In this document: positions 1 to 11,849 of the stretch, one piece after another
How positions within the stretch are numbered: position 1 is the first letter of the stretch
Layout: every line of letters begins with the position of its first letter
Origin: Erythrophleum ivorense
Lineage: Eukaryota; Streptophyta; Magnoliopsida; Fabales; Fabaceae
Direction: 5' to 3'
Length of the DNA: 64,000 bases
Assembly: GCA_026724425.1 (NCBI GenBank)
Contig: JAIUCV010000400.1
Span: 1 to 64,000, forward strand
Position numbers and translations under genes: made by a program
The notes under the pieces: model-generated
What the model was told of the DNA's origin: nothing
Databases searched by the model: none
What the model saw: only the letters and a program-made list of their open reading frames with translations

Positions 1-46
1 TTTCTTTATTGTTCATCAGAATAAAACCAATTTCATCAAAGGATAC

Positions 47-589
47 CTACAAGGACTTTAGCAGCTGGGTTATCAATATGGAGGGACTTCAGGATGGTAG
101 CGCCATCATTAGTGACAGTAACTTCACGTCCTCTGCCTGTCGATTGTAAAATCTTATCCTACAATTATGAAGTTCAGGATATATTAAATAGCTAGTAGAA
201 AATAAAATTATTTATCCACTAAACAGCATATTCAATCTGTGAAATAAACAAGTGAAGAGGGAATTTTACCATTCCCTTCGGCCCTAAAGTTGTCTTGACC
301 AAGTCGGCTATTGCCATGGCACCAACAAAGGATGCCTATCCAAATAAGCAAATGAAACCGCGCAATAAATGTAATTAGAGTTAACAAAATTTGCGAATTC
401 AGTTTAGATGCAAGTATTCCATACTTAAAAAGCTTACCATCCTGGCCCGCTCTCCTTTTTCTTCACTGGCTTCATCTTTAAGAATTTTCTCGACCTATAT
501 CATTTACCGAGTGAATAATTGCGAAAGGGAATAGAACATAAGTAAGCAAAAAATAATGAAACAGTAAGGGGCAAGTAACATACCGCCAT
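47..589 (-). CDS. CCT2: T-complex protein 1 subunit beta, 5' exons (partial)
   Basis: One of eight related subunits of the cytosolic CCT/TRiC ring, which folds actin, tubulin and other clients with ATP. Four coding exons are visible: 589-584 (ATGGCG), 494-438, 335-270 and 158-47. All are bounded by GT-AG and join in frame. The frame starts MAVEKILKDEA, then EEKGERARM, DLVKTTLGPKGM and the group II chaperonin signature TNDGATIL, followed by NPAAKVLV. This matches the start of plant CCT2. The GDGTTS ATPase motif and the remainder lie beyond the left edge, so only about 80 of some 527 residues are present. The start is the only ATG in frame at the beginning of the conserved block. Identity is sure from the sequence; function comes from the family. 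Confidence 0.95.
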
Positions 590-960
590 TACCGGAATTC
601 AAATTAGGTCACCTGAATGGAGAAATAAATCCTGTCAAATAAAGGGAGGGGCAGGGCAAAAGAGGGAGGGAAAAGAGGGAAAACAAACCAAACATGGAAA
701 CCTAACAGGATAGTTTCAGGCAATGCCTCGATCAGATAGCAAATTAATAAACGAAGAAGAAGCGCACATGGCAAATGCAAGCCGGAAATGAACAAAACTC
801 CTAGATTTTAGAAAGCTCAACCTAAATAATAGGAAACCCATACCTTGAGTGAAAGAGAAAATGGTGAATATGAAACTCTGGATCCCGCCGAAAGCAAGTT
901 GCCGAGTCGCAATGAAGGGCCTTTAATACCAGGGAGAGTATACCACTTTCGGGAGCTCGT
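590..960 (-). other. CCT2 5' leader with a probable leader intron
   Basis: Upstream of the CCT2 ATG the minus strand shows a donor (CAAG|GTATGG, exon ending at 844) and an acceptor (TTCAG|GTGACC, exon resuming at 612). This predicts a 231-bp leader intron at 613-843. The intron carries a purine tract on the plus strand (about 643-679) with several GGG runs, so the transcript is pyrimidine-rich there. The first leader exon would be about 844-930. Transcript data would settle this; it is inferred from splice sites only. Confidence 0.45.
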
Positions 961-987
961 GGTGGGTCCGGTGTTTAATCAGCGGTG

Positions 988-997
988 AACCCTAACC
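988..997. promoter_or_regulatory. Telo-box-like motif upstream of CCT2
   Basis: AACCCTAACC lies about 400 bp upstream of the CCT2 start codon. The core AACCCTAA is the plant telo-box, which is common in promoters of translation and growth genes. Only the sequence is seen; activity is inferred. Confidence 0.35.
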
Positions 998-1239
998 TTT
1001 TTAACCAACTAGGTTTCTAGCCTTTCTATCAAGGAAGAAGCCGCAATATAAACCGCCTGATATGAGACCCGATAGGTTTGGTAGAGCGAGTGTAGTAAGT
1101 ACTTAGTGTAGCGAGTCCTTCCCTTTGCAAGTTATCAATTACTATTCCTTTATTTAAATTTCCCGAGCAAAGCTGCGAAGTATCGCGAATCCACTCGGAC
1201 GAGGCCAGCGTTGCCACAAAGTGTCTCAAAATTTATAAA

Positions 1240-2780
1240 TTTAAATTTAAATTTTCATATGTTGATTAACAAATTGCTTTTTGGTAATAAGAAGGGACAA
1301 AAAGTCCTCACCGAAAAAAAATTTTAAAGACTACACAGCATGATAGGACATGTAGGTCCTCACCCAATCAAAATTAAAAAAAAACATTAAAATGAGAAAG
1401 AAATGAATAAAATATCACACCGATAACCTTGAAATTAAATCCTTTATAATTATGTAGTCATAGAAAATGTGTCACAACTGAATAAAAGTGTATATGGGAT
1501 TCAATTCCACTCTATATATTTATTTTTTTTCTTTTTATCTTTTTTTATGTTATGTAGAGTTAATTTGTAAATATAAAAAATTTAAATTCATGCAACTCTA
1601 AGAGAGTTTCAAATTGTGATTGGCTAAAAGATCAACACATTTATTCATTTTATGGAACACGAGAAACCTAAAGGGACCAATGCCCAACCATCAAACATTT
1701 GATAATATAAATCATGTGATTCAGAGACATAGCATAAGGCTTTGCACCAGTTAAGGCCATAACAAGATTGTTAGAATTAAGTTCAAGAACTAGTCTTCAA
1801 GTCAAATCAACCCCAATAAGGGCACCCCAAACCTTCGCATGGATTGATAAACACCATTCAATATTTTTGGAGAAACCACCAAACCAATTACGAATCATTA
1901 AAATGTTTCTTTAATTAGCTTAAGTCCAAATTACTCTTGATAACACTATCACATTTAACTTTTACCCAATCATTCTTAGATAGCCACCAACAAATCTTAC
2001 ATTGGATCACCAAAACTGTGTTAGAGCAATTGAGATTGGAATGAGCATAAATGATTGATAAGTCCTTATTTTATATAATTTTTCTATGATTTTGTAGAAA
2101 CCTATCATAACCTTTTGAATATTTTTAGTATTGTTTACATTAATTTCTTTGATATTTTATATTTTATAAATTAATAGTGTAATTAGATGATCATTTGATT
2201 AAAATCCCTAAAGTTATAACGATTAAAATAATTCTTAATTCTTTATGTTAACTTACATTTTAAGTAATTATGATTAAAATTATAGGTTGTGGTTTGTATA
2301 TGAAATTATGTTTATTTTTATAATTAGAAGTGATTATAATTAATTTATTTTCTATTTGAGTTTAATATGTGTTTTTTATTAGTTTGCTTTGCATTTTATG
2401 TTTGTAGAGACTTAACTGCATACAGAATAAAGTTTCTAGATGTAAGGAGGAATTACCAAGAAGTTCTGATGCTATATCCACAACTTAAGCTATTTTGGAT
2501 ACAAGGGCGGAACTTGGTGTCACGATAGGGAAATTGTAGTTTTCCGCGACGAACAAAATCGCTGCTGAAAGTAATATTCATTGCATGTTGCAACGAACAA
2601 AGGCCAATTTTTAAAATTCCAATTACTGCCGATCATGACCAAGATCCATCCGGCCACGATGAGCAGGAGCTGTGATTTTTTTTTTTAAATATCAAGTACT
2701 CGGACGTGATTTTGGAATGTCTTCTTTCATTTTTTTTTTTATCTAAAGTTATTTTTTATAAATTTTATACATAAATTAAG
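1240..2780. other. AT-rich intergenic spacer
   Basis: No coding frame or RNA gene is recognised. There is a GC-normal patch at about 2500-2680 between AT-rich flanks, which may be old transposon sequence, but I see no protein motif in it. Confidence 0.5.
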
Positions 2781-2784
2781 TTAG

Positions 2785-3152
2785 AGTTAAGCTATGTTTG
2801 GTTTAATTGAGGGGAGGAATTTTAATGATACATTGTTTGGTTCAGGAAAAAAAGAGAGAAAAAATAATAATATATAAATTATTTTACCCTTATATGTTTT
2901 AAAAGTAATGATAATATAATTAATTATTTTTTTTTATTTTTAAAAATTTAATATTGTTATTACTAAATTAAATAAATATTAAAAATTATTTATAATTATA
3001 ATTATTTAAAAAATTATAAATAAATAAAAATAAATAAATATAATGGTATTTTAGTTCAAAAAATAACTTTCCTTCCCAATTCTCTCAAATTGGAGGGGAG
3101 GATAATCTTTCCCCTCCCCTCCCCTCCCTCTCAAACCAAACAAGGGGTTAGG
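2785..3152. mobile_element. G-rich MITE-like repeat, copy 1
   Basis: The left end reads GCTATGTTTGGTTTAATTGA followed by a GGGGAGG run. The right end is CCTCCCTCTCAAACCAAACA followed by AGGGGTTAG, roughly its reverse complement. The core is AT-rich with TTAATTATTTT-type sequence. There is no coding capacity. A second copy follows within 12 bases. The imperfect terminal inverted repeats and AT core fit a non-autonomous DNA transposon; the superfamily is not clear and no target duplication was fixed. Confidence 0.6.
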
Positions 3153-3162
3153 ATTCACTTAG

Positions 3163-3587
3163 GCTATGTTTGGTTCAACTGAGGGGAGGGGAGGGATTTT
3201 AATGATACATTGTTTGATTCAGAAGGGGAAGGGAGGGAAAATAATAATATGTAGACTATTTTACCTTTATATGTTTTAAAAGTAATGATAATATAATTGA
3301 TTATTTAAAAAAAATTAATATTTTTATTATCAAATTAAATAAATATTAAAAATTATTTATAATTATAATTATTTAAAAAAACTTATAAATAAATAAAACT
3401 AAATAAATAAATATACGGATATTTTAGTCCAAAATGTAATTTTCCCTCCCAATCCCCCCAAATTGGAGGAGAGGGGGAGGAGAGGGAAAGTTTAATGAAA
3501 TTTTCCCTCCCCTCCACTTTAAAAATGTAAACCAAACAAGGGGAGGGGAGGGGAGGGAAGGGACCCCTCAAACCAAACAAGGGGTTA
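3163..3587. mobile_element. G-rich MITE-like repeat, copy 2
   Basis: Near-duplicate of the copy at 2785-3152, in the same orientation. Shared blocks include TTTTAATGATACATTGTTTG, AAAGTAATGATAATATAATT and the terminal AAACCAAACAAGGGG. This copy is longer and has stronger G-runs at both ends (about 3181-3195 and 3540-3562). Those form plus-strand GGG-tract arrays able, in principle, to fold as G-quadruplexes. No protein is encoded; an 89-codon frame on the minus strand here is compositional. Confidence 0.62.
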
Positions 3588-3599
3588 AATAGTAAATTT

Positions 3600-5180
3600 T
3601 GAATTATATTAAACTTAAAGAAGAAGATTTGCTTGATCAAGAATTCTTTCAAGATCTTTCAATATTTAATTAAGAATTTATGTAATTCATCCTAATTTCT
3701 TTGTGTTTTTCTAGTCTCTTTCTAAAATGATGTTAATTTTCATTTATGCCTTATTATTATTTTACTTTATTTTGGTTTAATGATTTGATATTGCTAATAA
3801 GATTATTTTTACCTTGATTATGATTTAGGTCCAATACAACTCACTAGATAATACTTTAAATCCACTAATGACTTTTGACTAGATCCTGTGTGTATCCATC
3901 TAAATCGTCAATATGTGATTTGGACGGTCCATATTTCATATAATTTTTTTAAAATTTAATTTTTTTTAATATCATAAGATAAAAAATGCAAAATAAAACT
4001 AGTTTTATAATTGAAAAATATTTATAAAACGATTTTTCTGCTTAAAAAACATAGAAACTTTTTTATAAAATATAGATCGTCCAGATTAGATTTAGACATT
4101 TTAGATTGGGATGTGCATCACAACCTATGCACAAAGAATCCGAGTTCCTAATGACTTAGGCTCCTATATTCAATTTGAAGTTGCAATGGCGGGTTTGGTT
4201 ACATGGAGTAAATTATGGCAAGGATTTGAGAATATATTTTATATAAAGTGTTTCTTTTTATTTTTACTTTTTTCTTAAATAAAGACTAATTTCTAATAGT
4301 AAAAAAAATAATTTTATCACAATTTTAAAAAGTTCAACTATGTATTCTTAATTCCAGTTAAAAGCCACTTCAACATTTTTTGGTAGTGAGAATAATTGTA
4401 CTAGCAAAAGAGATTAATGTGAATATGTTTGAATAGTTAAAAGATAAAATTAAAAGAAAACAAAAATTAAGGAATAAAATAAAGCCTATTATAAAGTTAA
4501 AGAACTAAATTAATACATTAACCAAAATTACATGATAGTATATTGTCTTTGTATCAAATGTAGGAGTATGTCGCTATACTTATCAAATTGCTCATGTTTT
4601 CCATATACTATAGCATGTAACGAGCTAATGTTATTGTTAATCATGACACAACAGAACCGTCTTATTTATTTCACGATGCACTCTGAATACATGAATCTAT
4701 ATAAAGCACAAATTATTAAACTATTATGATTATATTAACCATACGGTTTATATTAGATTTTTTTTAATTCATATTTTTTGTTATTTTGGGAAATTTATAT
4801 TTATTATTTGTATATGTCAATTTAAATGTTTTCATAATATCATTATCGGAGCAATTTTTGTTTTCTGATACATTGACTCGCATGTACACGAGCAATGTCC
4901 ATTGTATTGGAAAGAACTACGGTCTTACGTATGTGTGTATAGCCTTTTATATACTAAATGTACCATTTTAAGGGTTAATTGAATCGATAAAAATGGATGG
5001 TACTACACTTTAATTATAGGGGAAATTATTATTTAAGTTTAAAGAATTATTACCTAATACCATTTTAATTTAAAAAAGTAATTCTACTCTCCGATATCTA
5101 TAATGGTGCATATGAAAAGTTAACAATAAAGATTATTTACATCTTTACCCTTGACAAATCTCCTCTAATTATGATTGGAA
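3600..5180. other. AT-rich intergenic spacer
   Basis: Low-complexity AT-rich DNA. Two short open frames at 4532-4729 and 4786-4971 show no family resemblance and are treated as chance. Confidence 0.45.
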
Positions 5181-5194
5181 AATTTTATATGTAA

Positions 5195-5385
5195 TTTTTT
5201 TTATATATTTATTATCATATTTTTAAATTAAAACATGATAAATATATAGTTCTCTAATAATATTATGAAAAAATAATAATTTTTATAAAAAACTGTATGA
5301 TTTTTTGATTAAACTAATGACATTATTAGAGAATTATATATTTGTTATATTTTAATTAAAAAATTTAATAATAAAAATATAAAAA
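5195..5385. repeat. AT-rich inverted repeat (MITE-like)
   Basis: A left arm at about 5195-5262 (with ATATATAGTTCTCTAATAAT) is matched in reverse complement by a right arm at about 5318-5385 (with ATTATTAGAGAATTATATAT). The arms are separated by about 55 bp, so one strand could fold as a long hairpin. Related sequence appears near 14260-14420 and 38440-38640. This suggests a dispersed palindromic element family. Confidence 0.55.
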
Positions 5386-5399
5386 AGTCCTAAATCCAG

Positions 5400-6984
5400 T
5401 CCATTATAATTCGTTCACATTTCCTTTTAGTTCATTTTCAAAGCCTCGGAAACTCGTTGAGATCACTTCCTCTTTACCAATTATTCGTCATTTGATGTAC
5501 ACTCTACATTCGCTCTTATCTCTACATATGCAGAACTACAAAAGAGATAAGGAACAATTAGAAGGAGAAATTTTTTCAGAAGAAAAAGGGGGGAAAGAGC
5601 ATAGTGGTGTGCCAATTTTTAATCATCACAATGAAATTCTTATATCGAGAATGGAAAATTTTGAACTGCTTGTTACTTGGTGGCAATAATGAAGGACGAT
5701 ATGGAGAGGCATTAGAGTTAAGGAATGATAATAACTATCAAATGCTGAATTCTTGTTCATATTAGCACCCTGTTAGATCTAGTCTGAATTCTCGTCATCG
5801 CCACCTCATATCTAATCTACTTACTATAGAACTCTACAAAATTTTGTTCACCACCGATGATGATTTTCGATTTCGCAAAAAAATAGCATTTCTCCAACCC
5901 CGATTCGTCATCGTAATCTTCAGTTTATAACTCGGGGGTCTTAAGTTTTTAATCAAATTAAACCCTTGTAAATTTAGTTTGTGAAACGACCCAAGAAAAA
6001 TATCAAAAGGAATTATAAGTATCCGGCTAATGATACTTACTTTGGCCAACGGGAATTTCCATTCACACTTGAAAATGATGTATGTCTGCGATTTCAATAT
6101 TATCACAATGATGACGAACTCAAAAGTTCCATGAGAGACGAGTGTTCATCTTTCAACAGAGTACGTCACCCAACAAAGAAGCCTTTGAGGGTAAAGAAGA
6201 TATCTTACCATTAGGAGTAGATTGTATGATATGCTTTATAGCATAGTCTACTAGTTTTATGCTTCTATTAAATTGTTCGACGTGTCGACTTTAAGGATGA
6301 TATATAACAATTGCAGAAAAACGGCAACAAAGGGTGGAGTCATTTTTCAAATTAGAGCGATATTCAGTTATAATTCTTCTAACTTTAGAGGACGTAATGA
6401 TAATGCTACCCTTGACATCAGTTTCCTTTTATGTCAAGCATGAAAAGTAAAACACATCCATAACATTTAAAATTGAATGCCCAACATAAATTGATTCAAT
6501 TGGCCAAAAAAAAGATTGTATCGAATCAACGTTCAGATTCTGCCATGAATAATCAACAGTAAAGTTAATCACAATTGTTGGTTCTTTTTTTATTTTTCGT
6601 TCGTTAAACATCAACCCCCCCAAAAAAAACCCAAAGCCTAAATCGCATTTCTAATCCCATCAAACTTCAAAAGCAGGCATGAATTAGTCAAAACACCCTG
6701 CAATACGAGGAGCCAAGTGCCAAATGAAAACTTCAGATTGACCAAACCTTATAACGGTAAAACTTGAGCAATTACAAAGGGAATAGAATGTTTTTCATGG
6801 AAAGAATGTGACCTCGAGCTGGGGTCATATAGCTGATTGTACATAATTCGTCTTTTGAACCCAAGCATAAATTAGGAAAAGCACCCAAAAAATAAATTTA
6901 GAAGCGAACATGAAAATAATCTAAAACTAGAAAAGCTTATCTGACTCAATTTGGTATGTGGATCCTTTTATAGCAATTGCGACC
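5400..6984. other. Intergenic spacer and SKS-like 3' flank
   Basis: Composition is less AT-biased than further left. Open frames at 5492-5689 (plus, 65 codons) and 5981-6214 (plus, 77 codons) have no recognisable domain, and I do not call them genes. About 6600-6984 is likely 3' UTR and flank of the minus-strand gene that follows. Confidence 0.4.
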
Positions 6985-7420
6985 TCAAAGGGGCCGCGTG
7001 TGCCTCCCACTTGCCTTACCACAGAGAAGTGCATTCTTTGGAATAGGAAATTCGTCCCTGATTGAGGTTGATGTTGTATAAACACGCAAATAGAACTGCT
7101 GGCCCAGGTATTGTCGTGCCCAAAACTCAGACCTCAGGTTCCACATTCCCACATTGTCAAGCGCAACATATATAGCAGTCCAAGACTTGGGATACACCTG
7201 CCCCAATCAATAAACAAAAATGAGCCACCATTGAACAACAATCATTACTAGTTTGGTTTGGTAGAGGGCCTGGAGGACCATAATATAGCTTATTATTCTC
7301 ACCTGAGTTGTGCAACGTGCAATTGCATCTCGGAGATTGTATTGGTTTCTGCTAGCAGGGGTCCACTGTCCTCCGTCCAAACTACGAATTGCAATATTTC
7401 ACAACCTCAATCAAAACATG

Positions 7421-7460
<40 letters not shown>

Positions 7461-10400
7461 CCCAACCATTGAAAGCAAAGGATGATGGATGGTTTTTTTT
7501 TTTTGGGGGGGGGGAGGGGGAGGCCAACAAATTATTGACCAATTTCACCAGCGAAACACCAATTATAAGATGATTAGCATCTGAAGATTAAATGCTCACC
7601 CAACCACGAAGAAAGAGTAGCCATCAAGATGATAGCTCTGAACAATGTCCTCGTCGTTTTGGAAGACAATCTCGACAAATGCTCTGTAGTCAGCTTGCAT
7701 AACGGATGTGTCAAGGTATATGCCACCACCAGTGGGTCTGTCAGATATACTTCCCACACGGAAAACCCCTGAGATTTTGAAGTAGTCGGCGAGTTTCAGA
7801 GGAGTGTCTGGGGCAACATAAGACACGCTGTTAATTGCGTATCTCTGTTTGCCATTCACTTCACCAGCTGAACTCGAAAGTATGATGGTTCTGGTAGTGT
7901 TTACGAGACCGTAATGGTACGAGCCTTGTGGGTTTGGCCTCGGTCCACTTGCCGTCAGGTTAGTCCTGCAGCCATGTAATATCAAATTTTACATAGCCGC
8001 ACCGTAAGAATAACAGCGCGTTTCTTCCTTTAGAAGAATTCTTCGGTTTTAATGAAATAATACAAAGTGAATTTTTGGTCAAAAAAGTGTAGTTGACTGC
8101 AGGGGAAAAAAACCTGATGGACCGGGCCTGGTTCAAGGACCAGTCAACTTGGATGGTAGGTCCACCGGGAGGTGGGCCCGATACTGGGCCTGCAGAGTTG
8201 CTGTAGCGAAGAACTCCAGTGGTACTGAGAACCTGAGAGGTGAATCGAGTGGAAACCACAATGTAATAATCCTGAGCTGGTTGATCCGCGGTTACTAGAA
8301 CCGAATAAGATTGCCCTACGTGAACGTCAAGAGAGGAGTAGGTAGTTTGAAGAGTGTGTGTTCCTTCCACTTCTACCAACTTCAATTTGTGATTCTGGAT
8401 GCGAAAGTTGAGCGAATGTTCCAATCCCACATTTGATATTCTGAGCCTGTAAGTCTTTCCTGTGGTAGAAATTATACAGCATATGATCAGTTCAAAGCAA
8501 GCGTGAAAAGATCGTTTGTGTCAAAATTGCCCGGATTTCTATGTATACAACTTTTTTTTCCTTTTAATTGATAAAATAATAATTTGAAACAAGAAAAAAA
8601 GAAAGAGCAAAACGCTTCCTTATAATTATTAATTGGGCCCAGAGAAATAACAATTGATATATGGAGATTTGATGGGGCACATACCTTGTTCCACATTGAA
8701 GGATACTCCGCTAGGTCCGCGACCATTGATGAGAATTCCATCCGGAAAAGGCAGCTTCTTGCCAGTATCAAGATGGTCCTTCAATGCCTACACATAACAA
8801 AACAAGTTATGAGGTATCGAATAGGAAAAATAATGTTTCATCACAAGTCATTAAATATCAATAAAAAGACAACAGAATGACATTTGTTATTCGTACAAAC
8901 CGCAAACCTTGCTAGTCCCCTGATAATTGAAGCTTAGCTAAAAAGTCATACTAGATGCCTCCAGTTTTCTGTTTTTTTTTTGGCGGGTCATAGATGTTAT
9001 GAATACGAACAAATTACTACTAGACAACAAGACACCCGGGGCCTAAGATCAGGCTAACTTCTAAGGAACATGTTGAATTGTTATCATTTGGTTCAAATTG
9101 GAGGACATTTCCTTTAGACCGTTGACATTTAGGACCCCAATCTCGAGAAATAGAAAAATAAAAATAACAGATAGAGTAACGTTTACGTTCACACTATGTT
9201 CGCTGGCTGAACAATTTTTTAATTGGAAGAAAAAAAGGATACTTAATTTTAAAAAAAAAAAAAAGTTCACGAAACGACCTGAGTTTGTGGTAGGGACTCC
9301 GGAAGAAGCAGATCAACACGGGCGCTGACTCTTGATGGAACAAGGTGATTTAATATGTGGTCCCGGAAGAAGAAAAGGATATCCCTAAAGATGCAAACCA
9401 AACATGCCATTTGCATTTTGTCATGATTATCTCATTGACAAATATGATGCTAGAGGTTACTGGGTTGCCGCCAAACAATTTAATAAAATAGGGGAGTTTA
9501 CTAGAGATTTACTTCACTTGTTTTTTTTTTCTAAAAATAAAAATGCTATAATAATTAGACTGCTAGTATTGAGAATAATGGATATAGATAAAAATTTCCT
9601 GGTTTTTCTTAAAATTCTTATTTCCTGGTTCGGAGTTAGGACACAAATTTATGATTATTCGTTTTTTCAGTTAGGACACAAATTTCTATTCCAAAAAAAA
9701 GATTATTCGTTTTTTGATGTACGGTGTCAGACTGTCAGTGTGCGTGTTTTTAGGTGAGGGTCACTTCATTCATTGCTGTATAGCAATAAGCGCATGGGTT
9801 TATGCCGAATTAGTTGAAAGTTGAGCCCCTTCGTCGAGAGGGAACCCAGCTGTCCAAAGGCAGGTTATTGGTTGTAGAATAGGCAATGAGAAAGTGAAAT
9901 TTTTGTTATTCTTATTTATTTGCATTTGCAGGGCACTCGCTTGAGTTGTTATTGACACTCCTTTTAAATAAAAAATAGACAAAATAAGATGTAAAAGATG
10001 AAAAGAGGCAAGTCCACAAATGAAGGAATTACCGTGTGGTTGGACTTGTACCAATCTCCAATGAGGACAGTGTAATCACCGGCTGGATCAGGGAATGGGA
10101 CTGGAATTCTTGGTCTGCTAAGGATCCTAATGCCTCCAAAACCACCAGCAGCTTTGTGGAATGCAAGAGATGGGAAGTAATAAAAGCTCCCAATCTGATC
10201 CTTCACTTGAAGAATATAAGTGAAGTTCTTCCCCGGTGGTATGGGACAAGTTGTTCCCGATACTCCATCTTCGAATGAATTCCTTCTCTGTTGGACCCCG
10301 TTCCTGTATAATTTTCGTACGACAAACACACTATGAATGTCGGAGTGCTGGGCTTCAACCAAATATAATCACAAGTCCAAGAAATTGCACTTGAAAAGGT

Positions 10401-11629
10401 TGTTGACTCATAAAAAATCAGTAAATCAAGACCATTCCATCATTGAGCCGAATCTTAGCCTCCACGTCAAGGAACCAAGATAGAGGAATGCTGAAAGCAA
10501 CTTGATCTGGCCCATAATACCAATTATTGCAGTCTAGTATACATAAACAAAATTCAAAAGCTCTTGCTTTTTTATTATTTATCCTACAAGCAGCCAGTTG
10601 CTTTCTGAGACCTCCCTTTCCGTTAGTAGAAACTAGAATGCCAATGCAATACGCAGGTTAATTATTGTTACACCTAAACATAATGACGTTCAGGCCTGTG
10701 ATAATAACAGTTTCCCCTTCTGTGGAATGCATCCACCTCTCATGTAAAATTAAATACATAAATTGTCCATCACCACAGCCGAACCTAATCGCGTATTATT
10801 AAATTTGTCAAAATTATAAAATGTATTATTAACTATTATTATAAACAGGAGCACTAAGCAAGCCAGATCTGGATCCATGTCCGCACATGGTATATTTCAA
10901 AATATCCGGTCACAGTCATGTGACTCAACAAACATCCAAAAGTACTAGAAAAAGGTAGCGACCAATCGACGCATACATTCTCCGCACAGGCTCACCAAAA
11001 AATCCAAAGCAATCTTCAGGAAAAGGGAAGGTTCAATGAAGAAAACTGGAGAAGATAAACACCCATGTCTGAAACTAGTTTAATTTATGATCAGGTATCA
11101 CATGCTTCTTTACCGCTTATGAATGCCTCTTGAGTGTTGCAGTATGAACAAATGAAATGGCATATAAGACTATAAAATATTATCTCAGATCCAAGGATCG
11201 CACAAATTATTGTGCTGAGTAGAAAGAGCAAGAGAGAAAGTACCAGGAGAGAAGAAAGGGCTCGTCCAAACTGTTGAAGACATTGATAATGAGATTGTCA
11301 TTGGTAACAGAGTGAATATCTGGGCCTGGGAACTGGCCATTGATAAGTATTCCCTGCAACAAACACATAGATCAGTCTAATCAAATTGATTCAGATCCAA
11401 CAATGATGCAGATCATATATAAGATTGATTAATAAACTAAATCTCCGGTGTATACAGTCAGATTCAAACATACCGTTTGGCGAACACCAAGGGGATAGAT
11501 GTCTCCATAAGTAACATTCCAGTTAAAGAACCTGTAGGGATCTTCAGCGAAAGCAATGGCAAAGAAAGAAAGACTAACCAAAAAGAGCAAGGCGCCAACT
11601 GCGGCACTTCCGGTTAAGTTAAGCGACAT
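6985..11629 (-). CDS. SKU5-similar (SKS) multicopper-oxidase-like secreted protein
   Basis: Eight exons: 11629-11474, 11353-11244, 10303-10033, 8787-8685, 8459-8114, 7965-7600, 7381-7303 and 7197-6985 (TGA). They sum to 1,644 nt, 547 codons. The start is the ATG at 11629; the frame is open to a GTG at 11641 but has no earlier ATG. Residues 1-28 are a signal peptide, then EDPYRFFNWNVTYGDIYPLG. Three cupredoxin regions follow, with LINGQFPGP, TTCPIPPGKNFTYILQ, QIGSFYYFPS, SGPPPGGPTIQVDWSLNQAR and YLGQQFYLRVY. The copper-ligand sites of true oxidases are replaced: SWNGVQQRR stands where HWHG is expected, and the C-terminal HCH motif reads GMWNLR. It is therefore probably not a blue copper oxidase. 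Relatives (tobacco NTP303, Arabidopsis SKU5/SKS) act in the apoplast on wall expansion or pollen tubes. No GPI-type hydrophobic tail is seen. Confidence 0.95.
7421..7460. repeat. Compound microsatellite (TA)9(GA)11
   Basis: Nine TA units (7421-7438) run directly into eleven GA units (7439-7460) in intron 6 of the SKS-like gene. A G-rich run follows at about 7505-7520. Likely to vary in length. Confidence 0.9.
8788..10032 (-). other. Long intron 3 of the SKS-like gene
   Basis: A 1,245-bp intron, far longer than introns 4, 5, 6 and 7. It holds AT-rich DNA and open frames of up to 117 codons on the plus strand that resemble nothing. I see no inserted gene. Confidence 0.6.
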
Positions 11630-11835
11630 TTTCGCTCCCACTTAATTAAAACGAGAGCGAGAGAGAATGTGTGTGCGCGCGCGTGGCGCTTCTGTTTGGC
11701 AGTGCACGTTAATAGTATATGAGTAATGTGACGAAGGGAGAAGAAATTTAAAAGGGAAGAGGAAGTAAGAAATAATTAGGAGTGGCACACGTTAAAGTGG
11801 GGTACAGCAGAGAGGAGGAAGTGATGTGTTATGTG

Positions 11836-11842
11836 TATATAG
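11836..11842 (-). promoter_or_regulatory. Possible TATA box of the SKS-like gene
   Basis: On the minus strand GGCTATATACAC lies about 210 bp upstream of the ATG at 11629, ahead of pyrimidine-rich leader-like sequence. Position and sequence suit a core promoter. No other support. Confidence 0.35.
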
Positions 11843-11849
11843 CCGTGAA

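Noticed and set aside
5981..6214. 77-codon plus-strand ORF as a gene
   Set aside because: No motif, no homologue known to me, overlaps a 90-codon antisense frame of equal quality.
9098..9757. ORFs in the long SKS intron as a nested gene
   Set aside because: AT-rich sequence with poly-A tracts and no recognisable domain.
11630..11641. Longer N-terminus for the SKS-like protein
   Set aside because: It would begin at GTG; the ATG at 11629 starts directly at a normal signal peptide.
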